NCBI GenBank assembly: GCA_037127255.1
Contig: JBANSL010000004.1
Span: forward strand, 25,055,967 to 25,119,966
DNA from: Persicaria tinctoria
Taxonomy: Eukaryota; Streptophyta; Magnoliopsida; Caryophyllales; Polygonaceae
Length of the DNA stretch: 64,000 bases
Direction: 5' to 3'
Below the pieces are notes generated by a model. The model was not told the DNA's origin. It ran no database searches and saw only the letters and a program-made list of their open reading frames with translations. Shown piece after piece: positions 21,691-32,784 of the stretch (positions are counted from its first letter, which is position 1; every line of letters starts with the position of its first letter). Made by a program: the position numbers and the translations under genes.

Positions 21691-22805
21691 TTCGACACAT
21701 GTTCTACTCGATATCAAACCACCATTCTCTCTCCATCCCTCGACATCGACCAACTCTTAGCCGACGTCGACAGCAACCTCGCCACCTTTTCCCGCTACCC
21801 CTAAACCCCAAAACACACTAAACCTAGAACTGCTGACTTCTCTCCTCAGGACGAACCTGACTCCACTATCCTATAGCAGGGGCTTGAGGCTTCCATTCAG
21901 TCTAAAGGACCATGTCCTCCTCCCGATGAGCCAATTGACCCACTCGATGTCAAAAGCGAGGTATGTCCTTCCTCGAATTTCATTCCTACTTTTCTACCTA
22001 TTGTTGATGAATCTTTTGAAGGATCCCAAGCGCTGAAAGAGAAGAAAGCAGACATTGTTGCCCATGATGTTTCAAGGTCGCTTTTACCTTATAAGGTGAT
22101 GGTCATCCCCGACAATTTTGAGCAACCGATGTTCATATTTAAGTATGTGGTCCTAGCAAAGTGGAATGAAGCTCCGCAAGATGAGGAGGAAATATCTCTT
22201 CCCGCTCCACTGTTCTGTTGTGGTGGAGATACACAACCAAGTCAACCTATGAACCGGAAGAGGTATGATAACGAGGTATGTATCTTTCCTTTATGTCTTC
22301 CCTTATCCAGGCCAACTAGGGCCCAGGAAGATGAATTGGTGGAGCCATAGAGCGTTCACTCTGGGAGGTTTAAACTTCTTCACATGATGTCCCCGGATGA
22401 CATCTCACGCTTCCCACCACCGGAGTAACCACCAGATCCACCTATACCTCCGGAAAAAGATGAGCTCGGCTAATGCTTAAAGGGAAGTAGGTCAAGCTAA
22501 ATACTTAAAATTTAGCGCTTACGGGAGGCAACCCGCTATTTCTTATTTCTTAGGGTTTTAGATACTGTTGGTTTTTGTTTTAAATATTATTTTTGGATTT
22601 TTCTATTGTGGATATTGTCTTCTAACGAGTCTTGCAGGTAAGGAGAAGCGGTAGAAGTACTCGACGTCGACCACCAACATGAGCAAAGGACCTGTGGTCG
22701 AGGAAAATGGCCACCCTAGGGTTCAATTGTACTCGATGTCGAGTAGTTGTAGTCGACGTCGACTACTTTTGCTCGAGATCCACCACTTCTGCGCGCACAT
22801 CATCA
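21690..22805 (+). pseudogene. Degenerate gypsy internal fragment
   Basis: Short open stretches such as VLAKWNEAPQDEEEISLPAP (around 22150) without a recognised domain. Near 22475-22545 comes 'gaagtaggtcaagc' and a hairpin CGGGAGGCAACCCG, the element-type motif found after pol in the Athila copy at 9504. A further patch with TCGACGTCGA-like palindromes lies at 22655-22790. I read it as the pol-to-3'-ORF part of another element; the product is not recognised. Confidence 0.4.
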
Positions 22806-22987
22806 CCCAAAATTTGGTTTGAAAAAATGATATAAGTTAGAAATATTTTGTAAAATATTTCTCAAATTAATTTTTTAATCAAAATTACACAAAATATAAC
22901 TTTTTATATTCTCTTAAAATATTCTTCAAATGATATATTTTACAATATATTTCTAACTTATATCATTTTTTCAAACCAAATTTTGGG
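22806..22987. mobile_element. Fold-back (MITE-like) element
   Basis: Inverted repeat with arms of about 52 bp, from CCCAAAATTTGG to CCAAATTTTGGG, differing at about one base, around an AT-rich centre. 182 bp. I see no clear target duplication, so the superfamily is open. Confidence 0.65.
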
Positions 22988-23025
22988 TTTTTAAAATATC
23001 ACATAAATTAGAGATATTTTTTTAG

Positions 23026-23640
23026 CGGAAATTTCGCCTCGTACCCCTGTGGTATTGCTTATTTCGCGCGGTGTACAAAAGATTAACTAAATTCGCGTGG
23101 TACCCCTGAGTTTTATACAAATTTCGCATCGTGACCTTGGTCAGTTAAAACTAACAGAGTCCGTTAAGCCGCTTGCTTCTTCTCTCAGACCGTCTTCCAA
23201 AAACAAAGAAAGGTGAGGAATGAAGAGAGCTCGAGGCTGAATAGCTGGGCACGACCGCCGGCGTAGAGAGCCCGTGACCACCGAAGGAGAACAAGAGATC
23301 AACCTAGAGGAGAACTTGGAGGAGAGGGCTCGACAACACCAAACGAACCGGCCCTTGGAGAAGACCTTCAACGCTCGACCTGTCAGAGAAGGGGAAGGAG
23401 GAGGCGCCGCTCGACTCGCTAGAGGTGATGGTGGTGGAGCCGCCAGCCAGCCAGGTAAGTGGATTTAGGGTTTGCAATAAGTGGATTTAGGGTTTGCAAA
23501 TAGGGGTTTTGATTTGGGTCTTGCAATTTGGGACTTCGATTAGGGGTTAGTTTGAATTAGGGTTTGTGTTTGCAATTGAAACATTGATTGGGGCTTGCGA
23601 TTGAAACTTTGATTATTGATTTTGACATATTCAGAGGGAC
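23026..23640 (+). repeat. Left terminal inverted repeat of outer MULE
   Basis: Pairs with 36150-36786. It contains the three 'cgcg(t/c)ggta(c)ccc' phrases, a GA/GC-rich block and two 'gtggatttagggtttgca' repeats. Confidence 0.75.
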
Positions 23641-24274
23641 ACAACAAGTTTGAATGTAGAAAACGCAGAGCTAAGGTGAGAATTGGAATTCATGGAACAA
23701 CAAGCTCAGTGCTGATAATGGAGATGTGATGTTTTGTTCTTCACAATGAGCTTATTTTTTACCGTATCTCATCTAGAAAAATTTGTTGAATCTGTGGTAA
23801 ATTAATTAAGGCATGTCTCCTCCCTCTCTTCACTGAAATTGCTACCATATAAATTTCAGTAGCTAATTGGAAGTTCGAATGCTAATTATCAAATCTTGTG
23901 GGTATGAGTGAACGTTTAGTTAACTGGTTAGATCTTTTATAAATGCATTACATAACTTTTTGTGTCTGTTTGCTCTTATTTTCGAACTAATAATGTCTGA
24001 AGAATATGCTGGATCTGTTGATTATATACTGCATTTTTATATGAAATTTATCTGACCTGATCTTTACCAAAACCGAAGGCAATGTACCTTACCCTCCTTG
24101 ATGATTTCGTCAATGCATTGTTGCACCTCACCTAGGATACTTCGTAAGAGTAGTGAAAGCCTCTTGGTTTTGTTAATGGAAAACTGTTGGAGTTTACTGG
24201 TCGTGTTTAATTATGATTTCAAAGGAACAGGGTGTAAAAGAGCATTATGTCTAGTTATATCTAATAATTTTCAA

Positions 24275-24344
24275 GCCTATTAGCTCAAACAATAGAGCGA
24301 TTAGTGCTTATGCACAACAATGTGAGTTCAAATCCCGCATAGGC
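24275..24344 (+). repeat. tRNA-like sequence 1
   Basis: 70 nt starting GCCTATTAGCTCAA and ending CCCGCATAGGC. It has matching ends, a box A-like TAGCTCAA..AATAGAGC arm and a box B GTTCAAATCCC. The anticodon arm does not fold into a regular 5-bp stem with 7-nt loop, so I do not call it a tRNA gene. Three relatives lie within 8 kb. Confidence 0.55.
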
Positions 24345-25060
24345 TTTTAAATCTCATGGTCTATATACGGTCATGTTGTAGTTTTTAAGTAACCAAGATC
24401 ATATTAAGTTGTCATTGCAGAAACCACGTGATGACAAGAGGAAGGTGGTATGGGCCTTCTAGTTTTTCTGGTCTTTCATGGCTGATTAACTATATAATGT
24501 AGGTAGTGACTAGCTATTTGATGCATCATTTATCTCTTCTTGTTTAATCAGCAAATGAGTTGCAGAATTAATTCAGGTACGAGTCTGTCTTGAGTTTTAT
24601 GTAAGATTTACCCCGTTCATATGTATTTATATGGGAATTGAATGAATTGACGAGTGTTGGAGTTGGCATAGCTATAGCCTACATCCAAATTGTCTATTAC
24701 TTCTCTTAAATTTAGGGTTGTGAACTAAATGTCTTGCTTTGTTAATAATTGATGAGATTCTAAAAGATTAAGTTTTACCGTTGATAAGCTTCTTCTGAGT
24801 TGATTGGATTGTCTGGTGGGCTACCTATCCATGGTTTGATGGGAAAAAACTTTTTATGCTCATTTGTTAGACATCAACCACCTATAGCTTAAGAAATCCA
24901 TTATCACGCAAGATTTCTCCTTTTTTTGCATAACGAGGGATATTTACTCAACCTGGACAAGTTACACAAAACATCTCACACAGCTAAAAGCAATAAACTA
25001 AAGTAAAGATTTGTAAAATAAACTTGAACATATTTATGTAAAGATGAAAGCAAAGATTTC

Positions 25061-25130
25061 TAGCTTATGTGGGATTCGAACCCACATTGATGCGTACAAC
25101 ACATTGCTCTCCCATTTGAGCTAACAAGCT
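25061..25130 (-). repeat. tRNA-like sequence 2
   Basis: Reverse complement reads AGCTTGTTAGCTCAAATGGG...GGGTTCGAATCCCACATAAGCT. The T arm pairs perfectly. The anticodon arm could give a 4-bp stem and 7-nt loop with UGU, but the acceptor has a mismatch. This is the best-folding of the four copies, yet still doubtful as a functional tRNA. Confidence 0.5.
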
Positions 25131-25849
25131 AATTCAACAACATGAGGATTTTTGAAAATCCCCAATTCCAAAATCCATACAGAAACCACTTGGTATTTGA
25201 TAATTAGTATGGAAGCAAAATTAAGTTACGGAAGGAAAATTTTAACCATTGACCAGAAAAGGAGTAGCAAAGGAATAAAATGATACATCTAAAAATGTTG
25301 AAGGACTGATTATGAAACCTCTGTTTATACAGCTATATTAGCCTATATGTTATATACAGAAGCTTCTGGGTTGAGACAGAGAAGAGGAAAATGTACCATG
25401 ACACTACCATCCAATTCTGATCACACCTTTGAAATAAATAGGTCAAAAGAATTTAACAAACAACACCACATCTAAATTAATGATATGTTCAAAATCAACA
25501 CGAAGTGCTAAAACTAAATTCCACACCATCAGTGTGTGCATCTAAAACAAGTCACATAAATAAATTTGATACCTACAGAACTGGGAAGTCTGAAATTCTC
25601 AGATATCCTTATAGTCTTATAGAGATACCTATCCTCATAAAGAATTTTCTCAAATTTGTGACACTATCCCATGTGTACTACTACTAAACTGAAACCCAAT
25701 ATGAGGATTTTTTAAATAAAATTTTTGCAAAACCGACAACTTTTTTGGACGATTTTGCAAAATGACCACGTTTTTGGACAATTTAGCAAAATGCCCACTA
25801 TATATACTAATTCTCAATTTTATTTTATTTTTTTTTTCTGATCGTTGCC

Positions 25850-27005
25850 CTCAATCTCATCGTTTCTCCAATCTCTCTCTCTCCGCTCGCCATTGAAGGT
25901 GATGGAGCTCTCGATCCGGCGCCAAAGCCGCTGTCTAGTTGCGAGCGAGCGAGGGAGGGAGCGAGCGCCGGAGGCCGGTGCGAGGTCGATCGAGGGAGCG
26001 GCGTATCCGAGATCTCCTCGAGCGAGCGAGCGAGGCTGAGCGTGGAAGCGAGGGAGCGGGAGCATCGCCAGATCTCGGATCTTCTCGTCTCCTCGAAGCG
26101 AGCGAGGCTGAGCGAGGGAGCGAGTCCGACAGATCCTTAATTCTGGATTTCCCTGACAGGCGCAATTCTGGATTTCTTTGTCTGTGCAGATCTCGCGTGG
26201 AGGAGTACTACTTGCTGATGCTACCTTGTGTCTCGAATCTAGGTAATTCTGATTGCTTTGCTCTTCCTTAGAACCATTTTTTGATGCCGCTGATGGTTCT
26301 AGCAAGTCCGGTTGCTTTCAATTGTTGTGTGTTGCCGCTGATGGTTCAAGAAACCTTATGTATAAGAGTAGATTAAGTTTAGATCCCCTAGTTCTTTTTC
26401 TGTTTCGTCAAGTTCAATAGATGTTGTTTTTCCTGCTTTTAGGTTCTGTCTTAGTTCATATCATTTGCTATTTCTCTTTTTAGTTTAGAAAGTAAACACG
26501 CATCTTGTTTTATTCTGTTGGAAGAGAAAATTGACATAGTTCATTCATTGCTGAAACTGTAAGCTAGGCTCCCTGGTGGTGTTGGGCAAAATTCAGCAGG
26601 GGAATTACAACTGACTGCTTGTATTTTGATGGGAAATGTGACAAAATTGCCTTTACCTAAATAAAGAGCTACTCTATTAAAACTACAGCCATATTTGAAA
26701 GGTTTAGGGAAAACTAAATGCAGTAGGAAGATGAACATCTGAATCATTCAGATTCATCCAAATACGAAAATTTTTAGGTTCCAAATTTCCAATCATTACA
26801 CCTCAATCTATTTCGCATCTAATCCCAATCCAACGAGCTTCAAATAAATCGGAAAAATGTGCCTCATGGAGTTGATTGTTGTGTTCTTGGTTATCCCTTT
26901 TTCATTGGTTTCTTCAAATCTGTTGCTTATATTATGTTTAGCTTCTTCTTGGAGTTGATTGTTGTGTTCTTTTGCTATATACTGCATCTTGAGGTATGGA
27001 AGTTG
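25850..27005. other. 5' part of inner element without a gene
   Basis: 25860-26200 is GC-rich with many GAGCGAGCGAGG-type runs, like a sub-terminal MULE region or a 5' UTR. The rest is AT-rich with no coding signal. Two 'ggagttgattgttgtg' copies at 26871 and 26951 lead into the 21-bp array that follows. Confidence 0.35.
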
Positions 27006-27009
27006 ATTG

Positions 27010-27078
27010 TTGTGCAACTCTGAGACGGAGTTGTGCAACTCTGAGACGGAGTTGTGCAACTCTGAGACAGAGTTGTGC
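27010..27078. repeat. 21-bp tandem array, site 1
   Basis: About three copies of GAGTTGTGCAACTCTGAGACG. The core GAGTTG-TG-CAACTC is an inverted repeat. Related arrays lie at 29966 and 32092. Confidence 0.85.
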
Positions 27079-27459
27079 ATGGTACTACTTTGAAGGGTAG
27101 AATAAGAGATCTGAATATCTTCCTTGTTCATATGCTGTCATTCCATTATTGTCAATTGTGTCTTCCTTGTTACTTGCCTGGCTTTGCTGAACTATTGTCA
27201 ATTGTGTCTAATTTGATCTCAAGGGGATAGCTTTGGGTGGATTAGAGATGAAGAGATGGTGCACCAATTGTTTGATATGTGTGCTTATGCCGATCTAAAC
27301 TATGTCTTATTGCCCAGTCTGTGTTTTATACACAAATCGATCTTAACCGTATCCTTTACACTTGCTGTGCTTTTCTATTTGGTTTTGCTTTTTGTTTGAT
27401 ATTTGACTTTGTTGAACACTGTCTCTGTCTATTTTGGCCATATGTTGTTGCTATATGTG

Positions 27460-27570
27460 AATCCTCCGTTAGAATCAAGCCTTTTGATGGCACTTCCAAT
27501 TTTGTTATGTGGAAATTTAGCATGAAAGCTATTCTTATTAAAGAAAAATGTTGGTCTATAGTCGAATGAA
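27460..27570 (+). pseudogene. Copia gag N-terminal fragment
   Basis: Reads IKPFDGTSNFVMWKFSMKAI, the start of a Ty1/copia gag (substrate-like 'FDG.NF..WK..M' motif), ending in a stop after about 35 codons. An isolated scrap inside the gene-capturing element. Confidence 0.6.
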
Positions 27571-28019
27571 AGCTATCCCAGCAGTTGAATGAAAGCTATC
27601 TCTAATTCGGCCTCAATCTCTAATAGGCTTTCATTCAGACAAGAGATAACAACTCTACATTTTTATTTTCAGATTCTACAGACAAGAGTTTATCGAGCTC
27701 AAAGTACAACTGAATCCTCAAGAACACTAAATACAAAGGAGGTAATAAGTATGGGGTTACTTTCTAATACTTATTGTTTCACTATCAGTTGGTCAACAAC
27801 ATATTAGTACTTTGTAACCAGAGTTTTTGTGTTGTATGTACTGTTTTCTCTATGCTGCTTGAGCATTAGTTATATTGATCAAGTTGATAGTTATATATCC
27901 AATAACCGAATTCCTATCATTTATGTATTGTTTCCAGATTACTTTGTCTTGCATTTGATATGAAGTAAAAATAGTTACGTTCTCTATAAAAACTAACTCT
28001 AGCAATGCTTGAAATGCAG

Positions 28020-28661
28020 ATGCTTTCATCTTACGGGACACATATGGCTTTCCCTTGGATCTGACTCAGGTATTGTCTCTTGTGACATTTTTGTTTTGGT
28101 GTTATTCAGATCCCTTACTGTTCTTATATTTATTCTTCTTGTTTCTGTTAGTTAATGGCAGAGGAAAGAGGTTTAACAGTTGATGTAAATGGTTTTAATG
28201 CTGCAATGGAAGAAGCGAGGGAACGATCAAGGAATGCTCAGGGCAAGGTATTTGTCTTTGCATTTTATGTCTTCTTATCTGACCCATTACCATGTAGATA
28301 CCTTAGAGCCTTCTTTATATGCTAGTTTCTACTGGGAAAGTGAAAACGTTTTTTAGTTGCGCAACATTTAGTGCGAATGGATTTTTCTCAATTCAGTATT
28401 CTTTTAAGAGATGGTCTATATATGGGTTCACTAGAATTTGAACAAAATCATGCATAGTTAATACAGAGTATATATTTGCTTGATGTGGTAGGAGAAATTT
28501 TCAATATTTTGAACAAGGAGATGAGCCCGTTTCATATTTGTGTTTGACTTATGTGGCAGCAAGCTGGTGGTGTGATTGCCATGGATGCTAATGCAACTGC
28601 TGAACTGCACAACAAGGGAGTTCCTACTACCAATGATAGCATCAAGTTTATCTGGTTCCAG
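28020..28661 (+). pseudogene. ALATS: Captured alanyl-tRNA synthetase exons
   Basis: Three exon pieces with their introns. 28020-28067 reads AFILRDTYGFPLDLTQ then GT. 28153-28247 reads [19 protein letters not shown] and [13 protein letters not shown] then GT. 28559-28661 reads [16 protein letters not shown] then [16 protein letters not shown]. This is the region after the aminoacylation core of plant cytosolic/organellar AlaRS, an enzyme of nearly 1000 residues; the catalytic N-terminus and the editing and C-Ala parts are absent. Retained introns show DNA-level capture, not retroposition. It joins GAPN sequence directly at about 28662. Non-functional as a synthetase. Confidence 0.85.
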
Positions 28662-29914
28662 GTATAGTGAATCTCACGGTCTCAAAAATTGGCCCAACGA
28701 TTATTGCTGGCAACTCCCTTGTGTTGAAGCCTCCAACACAGGTATGAAACATGGGCTATTGTATGCAAATGTAGCAAGAAAAAAAAAAGATAAAGAAAAT
28801 GGATCCCTTTGATTTCGCAATGAGCTTCGTTTCTGCTTAAACCAAACTTCTCTAACGAGTTTTAATGAAGTACTGCACTAAACTCCGTGTGCATTAGCGC
28901 CAGGGTGCAGTTGCAGCTCTCCACATGGTTCATTGCTTCCACTTAGCTGGTTTCCCCAAGGGGCTTATTAGCTGCGTCATATGGAAAGGTTCTGAAATTG
29001 GTGACTTCCTCATGATGCACCCCGATGTCAACTGCATAAGGTACATTCGGTGGGTTAATTGTGTTTTAAATAGTAAGAACATAAAGGAATGAGGCTTTTC
29101 TCTTCTTTCCAGCTTTAATGGTGGAGACACTGGCGTTGCAATCTCGAAGAAGGCTGGAATAGTCCCTCTCCAAATGGAGCTTGGTGGGAAAGATGCTTGC
29201 ATTGTACTTGAAGACGCTGATTTGGATTTAGTAGCCGCCAATATCGTTAAGGGTGGCTTCTCTTACAGGTGAATATGAATCAGCCAAATTCCAAAACTCG
29301 TTAATTGATTGACACTTTAGCCTTAAGATACGTATACTTAGTATTTACCGTCCCTGACAGTGGATAGACTTGCACAGCAGTGAAGGTAGTCCTGGTGATG
29401 GAGTCTGCAGCCGATGCTGTCGTTGAGAAAGTGAACTCCAAGGTTGCCAAATTGATAGTTGGGCCACCGGAGGACGACTATTATATGGCCGCTATTGTTG
29501 GATATTGTCTGGCCTGACATGAGGATAGCTTGGGAAGAGCCGTTTGGCCATGTCGTGCCTGTCATCAAGATAACTTCTGCTGAAGAAGGAATCCACCATT
29601 ATAATGCTAGCAACTTTGGTCTCCAGGTACGGATTCTGATGGCATTACTTTACAACTTCAGCCTCGTTAAGGTCTAATGAACTGGAACTGAAAATGCAAG
29701 GATGTGTGTTTGCAAAAGATATAAACAAAGCGATTCTGATCAGCGATGCCATGGAGACCGGGACTGTTCAGATCAACTCCGCTCCTGCTCGTGGCTGCAG
29801 GGAATCAAGGACATCAGAATTGGTTTGCAGGGGATAACGAACAGCATTTGTATGACGACGAAAATCAAGAGCACTGTAATCAACTTGCCAGGACCAACTT
29901 ACACCATGGGATGA
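28662..29914 (+). pseudogene. GAPN: Captured NADP-dependent glyceraldehyde-3-phosphate dehydrogenase (GAPN) exons
   Basis: C-terminal half of the non-phosphorylating GAPDH (ALDH11 family), which oxidises glyceraldehyde-3-phosphate to 3-phosphoglycerate in the cytosol. Exons read VSKIGPTIIAGNSLVLKPP, then AALHMVHCFHLAGFPKGLIS, then GKDACIVLEDADLDLVAANI, then AVKVVLVMESAADAVVEK, and end STVINLPGPTYTMG with stop at 29912-29914. Defects: a stop replaces the codon beside the catalytic-cysteine motif (29360s), a deletion lies after 'PPEDD' (about 29478), and another lies in the last exon near 29805. The cofactor-binding N-terminal half is missing. Introns are retained. Confidence 0.88.
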
Positions 29915-29965
29915 TATTAGCCTCTTACTGAATCAATGATAATATGAAAACTTTCCATTCAGTGA

Positions 29966-30062
29966 GCAACTCTAGACTGAGTTGTGCAACTCTAAGACTG
30001 AGTTGTGCAACTCTAAGACTGAGTTGTGCAACTCTAAGACAGGGTTGTGCAACTCTAAGACA
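29966..30062. repeat. 21-bp tandem array, site 2
   Basis: About 4.5 copies of GAGTTGTGCAACTCTAAGACT, the same core as site 1, directly after the GAPN fragment. Confidence 0.85.
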
Positions 30063-30117
30063 TTAATTCCGAATTTAGATGCATTCTGCATTTTTGTAAA
30101 CAAGGGTTCATATAAAG

Positions 30118-30187
30118 CCTATTAGCTCAAAATGGTAGAGCACTGTGCCTACGCACAATGATGCGAGTTCAAATCCCGCATAGGCTA
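30118..30187 (+). repeat. tRNA-like sequence 3
   Basis: Starts GCCTATTAGCTCAAAATGGT and ends CCCGCATAGGC. Acceptor ends pair and boxes A and B are present. The anticodon arm collapses to GTGC-CTAC-GCAC with only four loop bases, so it is not a usable tRNA. Flanks differ from copy 1. Confidence 0.55.
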
Positions 30188-30584
30188 TCTGTGGTATCTC
30201 TTATTATGTTTCTCTTTTTGAATAAGAGTATAAGGTGCAAAAATAAAATTGTAAAGTGCAGTTGTGTAACTGTAAAGTGCTGACACAAATATAATAAAAA
30301 GTACACAAATTAGAATAAAAAGCGCAAGAATAATATTATAAAGTAAAAAAAAATTGTTATCCATGTAAAAAAAAATAGATTTGGATCATATTTGTGAAAT
30401 TGTTATCCAGGCTTGATGGAATTGTTCGACATCATCTGATCGGCTTATGATTCATTTGTCTTGTGCTTCTTCGATTTTTTGTGAAATTGTTATTCGTGCT
30501 TGTGCAACTCTAAAAAAGTGCTGACATGGGAAAAAAAATTGCTGACACGGAAAAAAGTGCAACTCTAAACTAGACTTGGATCAT

Positions 30585-31520
30585 ATTTGCACAATTTACG
30601 GTTATATATGCACATCGTACTCTTATATTTGCATGACAAAATGTTAAAAAAAATAGATTTGATTCATATTTGCACAACTTGCAGTTATATTTGCACAACA
30701 TGCTCTTATTTTTGCTCAACAATTCTTTATTTTTGCACAACAATCGAGACTTGTGAAATTGTGTCTCCACATAATCTTATTTTTTGTAAATATAATTTTC
30801 TACTTTTTTAAAAGATTATTGCACAACACGGTCTTATTTTTGCTCATCAATAGAGTAAAATTGCACAACATGGGTGATTGGTCAAATTTTGCTCAACATC
30901 ATCTTATTTTTGCTCAACAATAGGTTATTTTTGCACAACAATCGAGACTTGTGAAATTGTGCTCAACATGATTTTATTTTCTCTCAATATAATTTCATAC
31001 TTTCTCAATAAATTATTGCACAACATCATCTTATTTTTGCTCAACAATAGGTTATTTTTGCAGAACAATCGAGACTTGTGAATTTGTTCTCAACATGATT
31101 TTATTTTCTCTCAATATAATTTCATACTTTCTCAATAAATTATTGAACAACATACTCTTATTTTTGCTCATCAATACTTTATTTTTGCACAACATTTGAG
31201 ACTTGTGAAATTGTGTCTCAACATGATCTTACTTTATGTAAATATAATTTTATACTTTTTTAATAGATTATTGCACAACATTATCTTATGTTTGCTCATC
31301 AATAGACAATAATTGCACAACATGGGGGATTGGTGAAATTTTGCTCAACGTCATCTTATTTTTGCTCAACTATAGGTTATATTTGCACAACAATCGAGAC
31401 TTGTGAATTTGTTCTCAACATGATCTTATTTTCTCTCAATATAATTTCATACTTTGTCAATAAATTATTCCACAACATGCTCTTATTTTTTCTCATCAAT
31501 ACTTTATTTTTGCACAACTA
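30585..31520. repeat. Higher-order tandem repeat of ~127-bp and 70-bp units
   Basis: Units begin at TCTTATTTTTGCTCA... near 30709, 30832, 30902, 31030, 31156, 31283, 31353 and 31480; spacings are about 123, 70, 128, 126, 127, 70 and 127. The order long-short-long-long repeats, giving a superunit of about 450 bp. The motif TTTTGC(A/T)CAACA recurs throughout. Confidence 0.85.
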
Positions 31521-31526
31521 GTGGTG

Positions 31527-31635
31527 AAAATTAGTGTTGACATTGATATTAGTTACAATTAGTGCTGACACTGATATTAGTTACAATTAGTGATGACACT
31601 GATATTAGTTACAATTAGTGCTGACACTGATTGAT
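31527..31635. repeat. 28-bp tandem repeat
   Basis: About four copies of a unit starting ATTAGTGCTGACACTGATAT and ending TAGTTACA. Confidence 0.85.
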
Positions 31636-31639
31636 GTAT

Positions 31640-32091
31640 AGCAATCGGCTAGGCCGGCCAATTGCTAAACTGAAAGCGTCGATCTTGCTTAGCTCCTTGT
31701 ATTTTTTGACGATTCGACACAACTTAACTAAACTAATTAAACTTAACTTAAACAAAAATTAAACTAAACTAAGTAAATCTTAAACTAAGGAATTACTAAT
31801 TAAAAGGCAGCGTTGATAACTTAACAAATTGATCACTAATATATAGCGATGGAAAAAAATTAATTAGATTTAAACTAAGGACTAGCGGCTAAAGGGAAAG
31901 CAGGCAAACGCAGGAGCAAAAGCTCTCGAGGGCGGATCCGGTCTGCTGGGCGCGAGACTAGCGATCGAGAGTGAGACAGCGTGCGTCTCAGGGATCCGGT
32001 AGGATCAGACGCGGGACGAAGCCGAAGACGCTGCGAAGACTTTGCGAGCGAGCACCTGGAAGCTGCGAGCGAGGCCGCGGGAGCGAAGACT
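31640..32091. other. Non-coding stretch between repeats
   Basis: 31700-31880 is AT-rich with repeated TTAAACTAA phrases. 31890-32090 is GC-rich, with GCGAGCGAG-type runs that recall the sub-terminal part at 25930-26110. No gene seen. Confidence 0.35.
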
Positions 32092-32305
32092 TTAAGAGTT
32101 GCACGACTCTCCTGTAAGAGTTGCACGACTCTGTTTTAAGAGTTGTACGACTCTGTTGTAAGAGTTGCACGACTCTGTTTTAAGAGTTGCACGACTCTGT
32201 TTTAAGAGTTGCACGACTCTGTTGTGAGAGTTGCACGAATTTGTTGTGAGAGTTGCACGACTATGTTTTAAGAGTTGCACGACTCTGTTGTAAGAGTTGC
32301 ACGAT
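32092..32305. repeat. 21-bp tandem array, site 3
   Basis: About ten copies of AAGAGTTGCACGACTCTGTTT. The core GAGTTGCACGACTC is a near-palindrome, related to but distinct from sites 1 and 2. Confidence 0.9.
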
Positions 32306-32431
32306 GTCAGCACATATAAATTTCACATAAAAACGATGTCAGCACTAAAAAATTGCACTAATATATCTTTGGGTTTCAATTCAAGTGGCTCAGTGCTTCA
32401 ACTAAAGTTTACAGAACCAACAATACGATAG

Positions 32432-32502
32432 CCTATACGGGATTTGAACCCATATCTTTGTGTTTGTACACAACGCTCTACCGATTTGAGCTAATAGGTT
32501 TC
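32432..32502 (-). repeat. tRNA-like sequence 4
   Basis: Reverse complement starts ACCTATTAGCTCAAATCGGT and ends CCCGTATAGGCT. Box A and B arms are good, and the anticodon arm gives TTGTG/CACAA with a six-base loop. A member of the same family as 24275, 25061 and 30118. Confidence 0.55.
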
Positions 32503-32784
32503 ACAAAATAATAAAACAAAGTTCTGCCTGCAAAGAGTAAACTTCAATTTAAGACATAAAAGTACTACAATTTTCTCTCCTTGATCAAATCTAAAGAATC
32601 GCATTTGAAGGTCCTGGCCAAGAGCAGGATATTTTTAAAATGGACAGCGAGACTTATATCCAACCTTGTCCTGATTAAGTGTTCCCCATCTTATCTTATA
32701 ATAGGTATATCAAATGAAATCTTCATTTAAACTATGGAATTAGATAAAAGAGTAGACAAGATGGCTTACTGATAACTAGGAACC

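Larger units (their letters stand above)
23641..25702. other. Internal DNA of outer MULE
   Basis: No recognised gene. Short readings such as YLTLLDDFVNALLHLT (about 24080-24130) hint at a captured exon but I cannot name it. Two tRNA-like sequences in opposite orientation lie at 24275 and 25061. Confidence 0.4.

Noticed and set aside
25820..26305. A 161-codon minus-strand ORF and plus-strand partners near 25820-26300
   Set aside because: GAGCGAGC-type repeats keep several frames open on both strands; the Arg/Ser-rich products look artefactual.
28020..29914. A functional host gene for AlaRS or GAPN
   Set aside because: Both are partial, fused head to tail, and carry stops, deletions and lost catalytic parts.
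30585..32305. CRISPR-like array
   Set aside because: Repeats are contiguous tandem units without unique spacers, in a plant genome; no cas genes.
24275..32502. Functional tRNA genes at 24275, 25061, 30118 and 32432
   Set aside because: Boxes A and B and acceptor ends are present, but the anticodon arms do not give a regular stem and seven-base loop and the copies disagree there. Listed as tRNA-like repeats.
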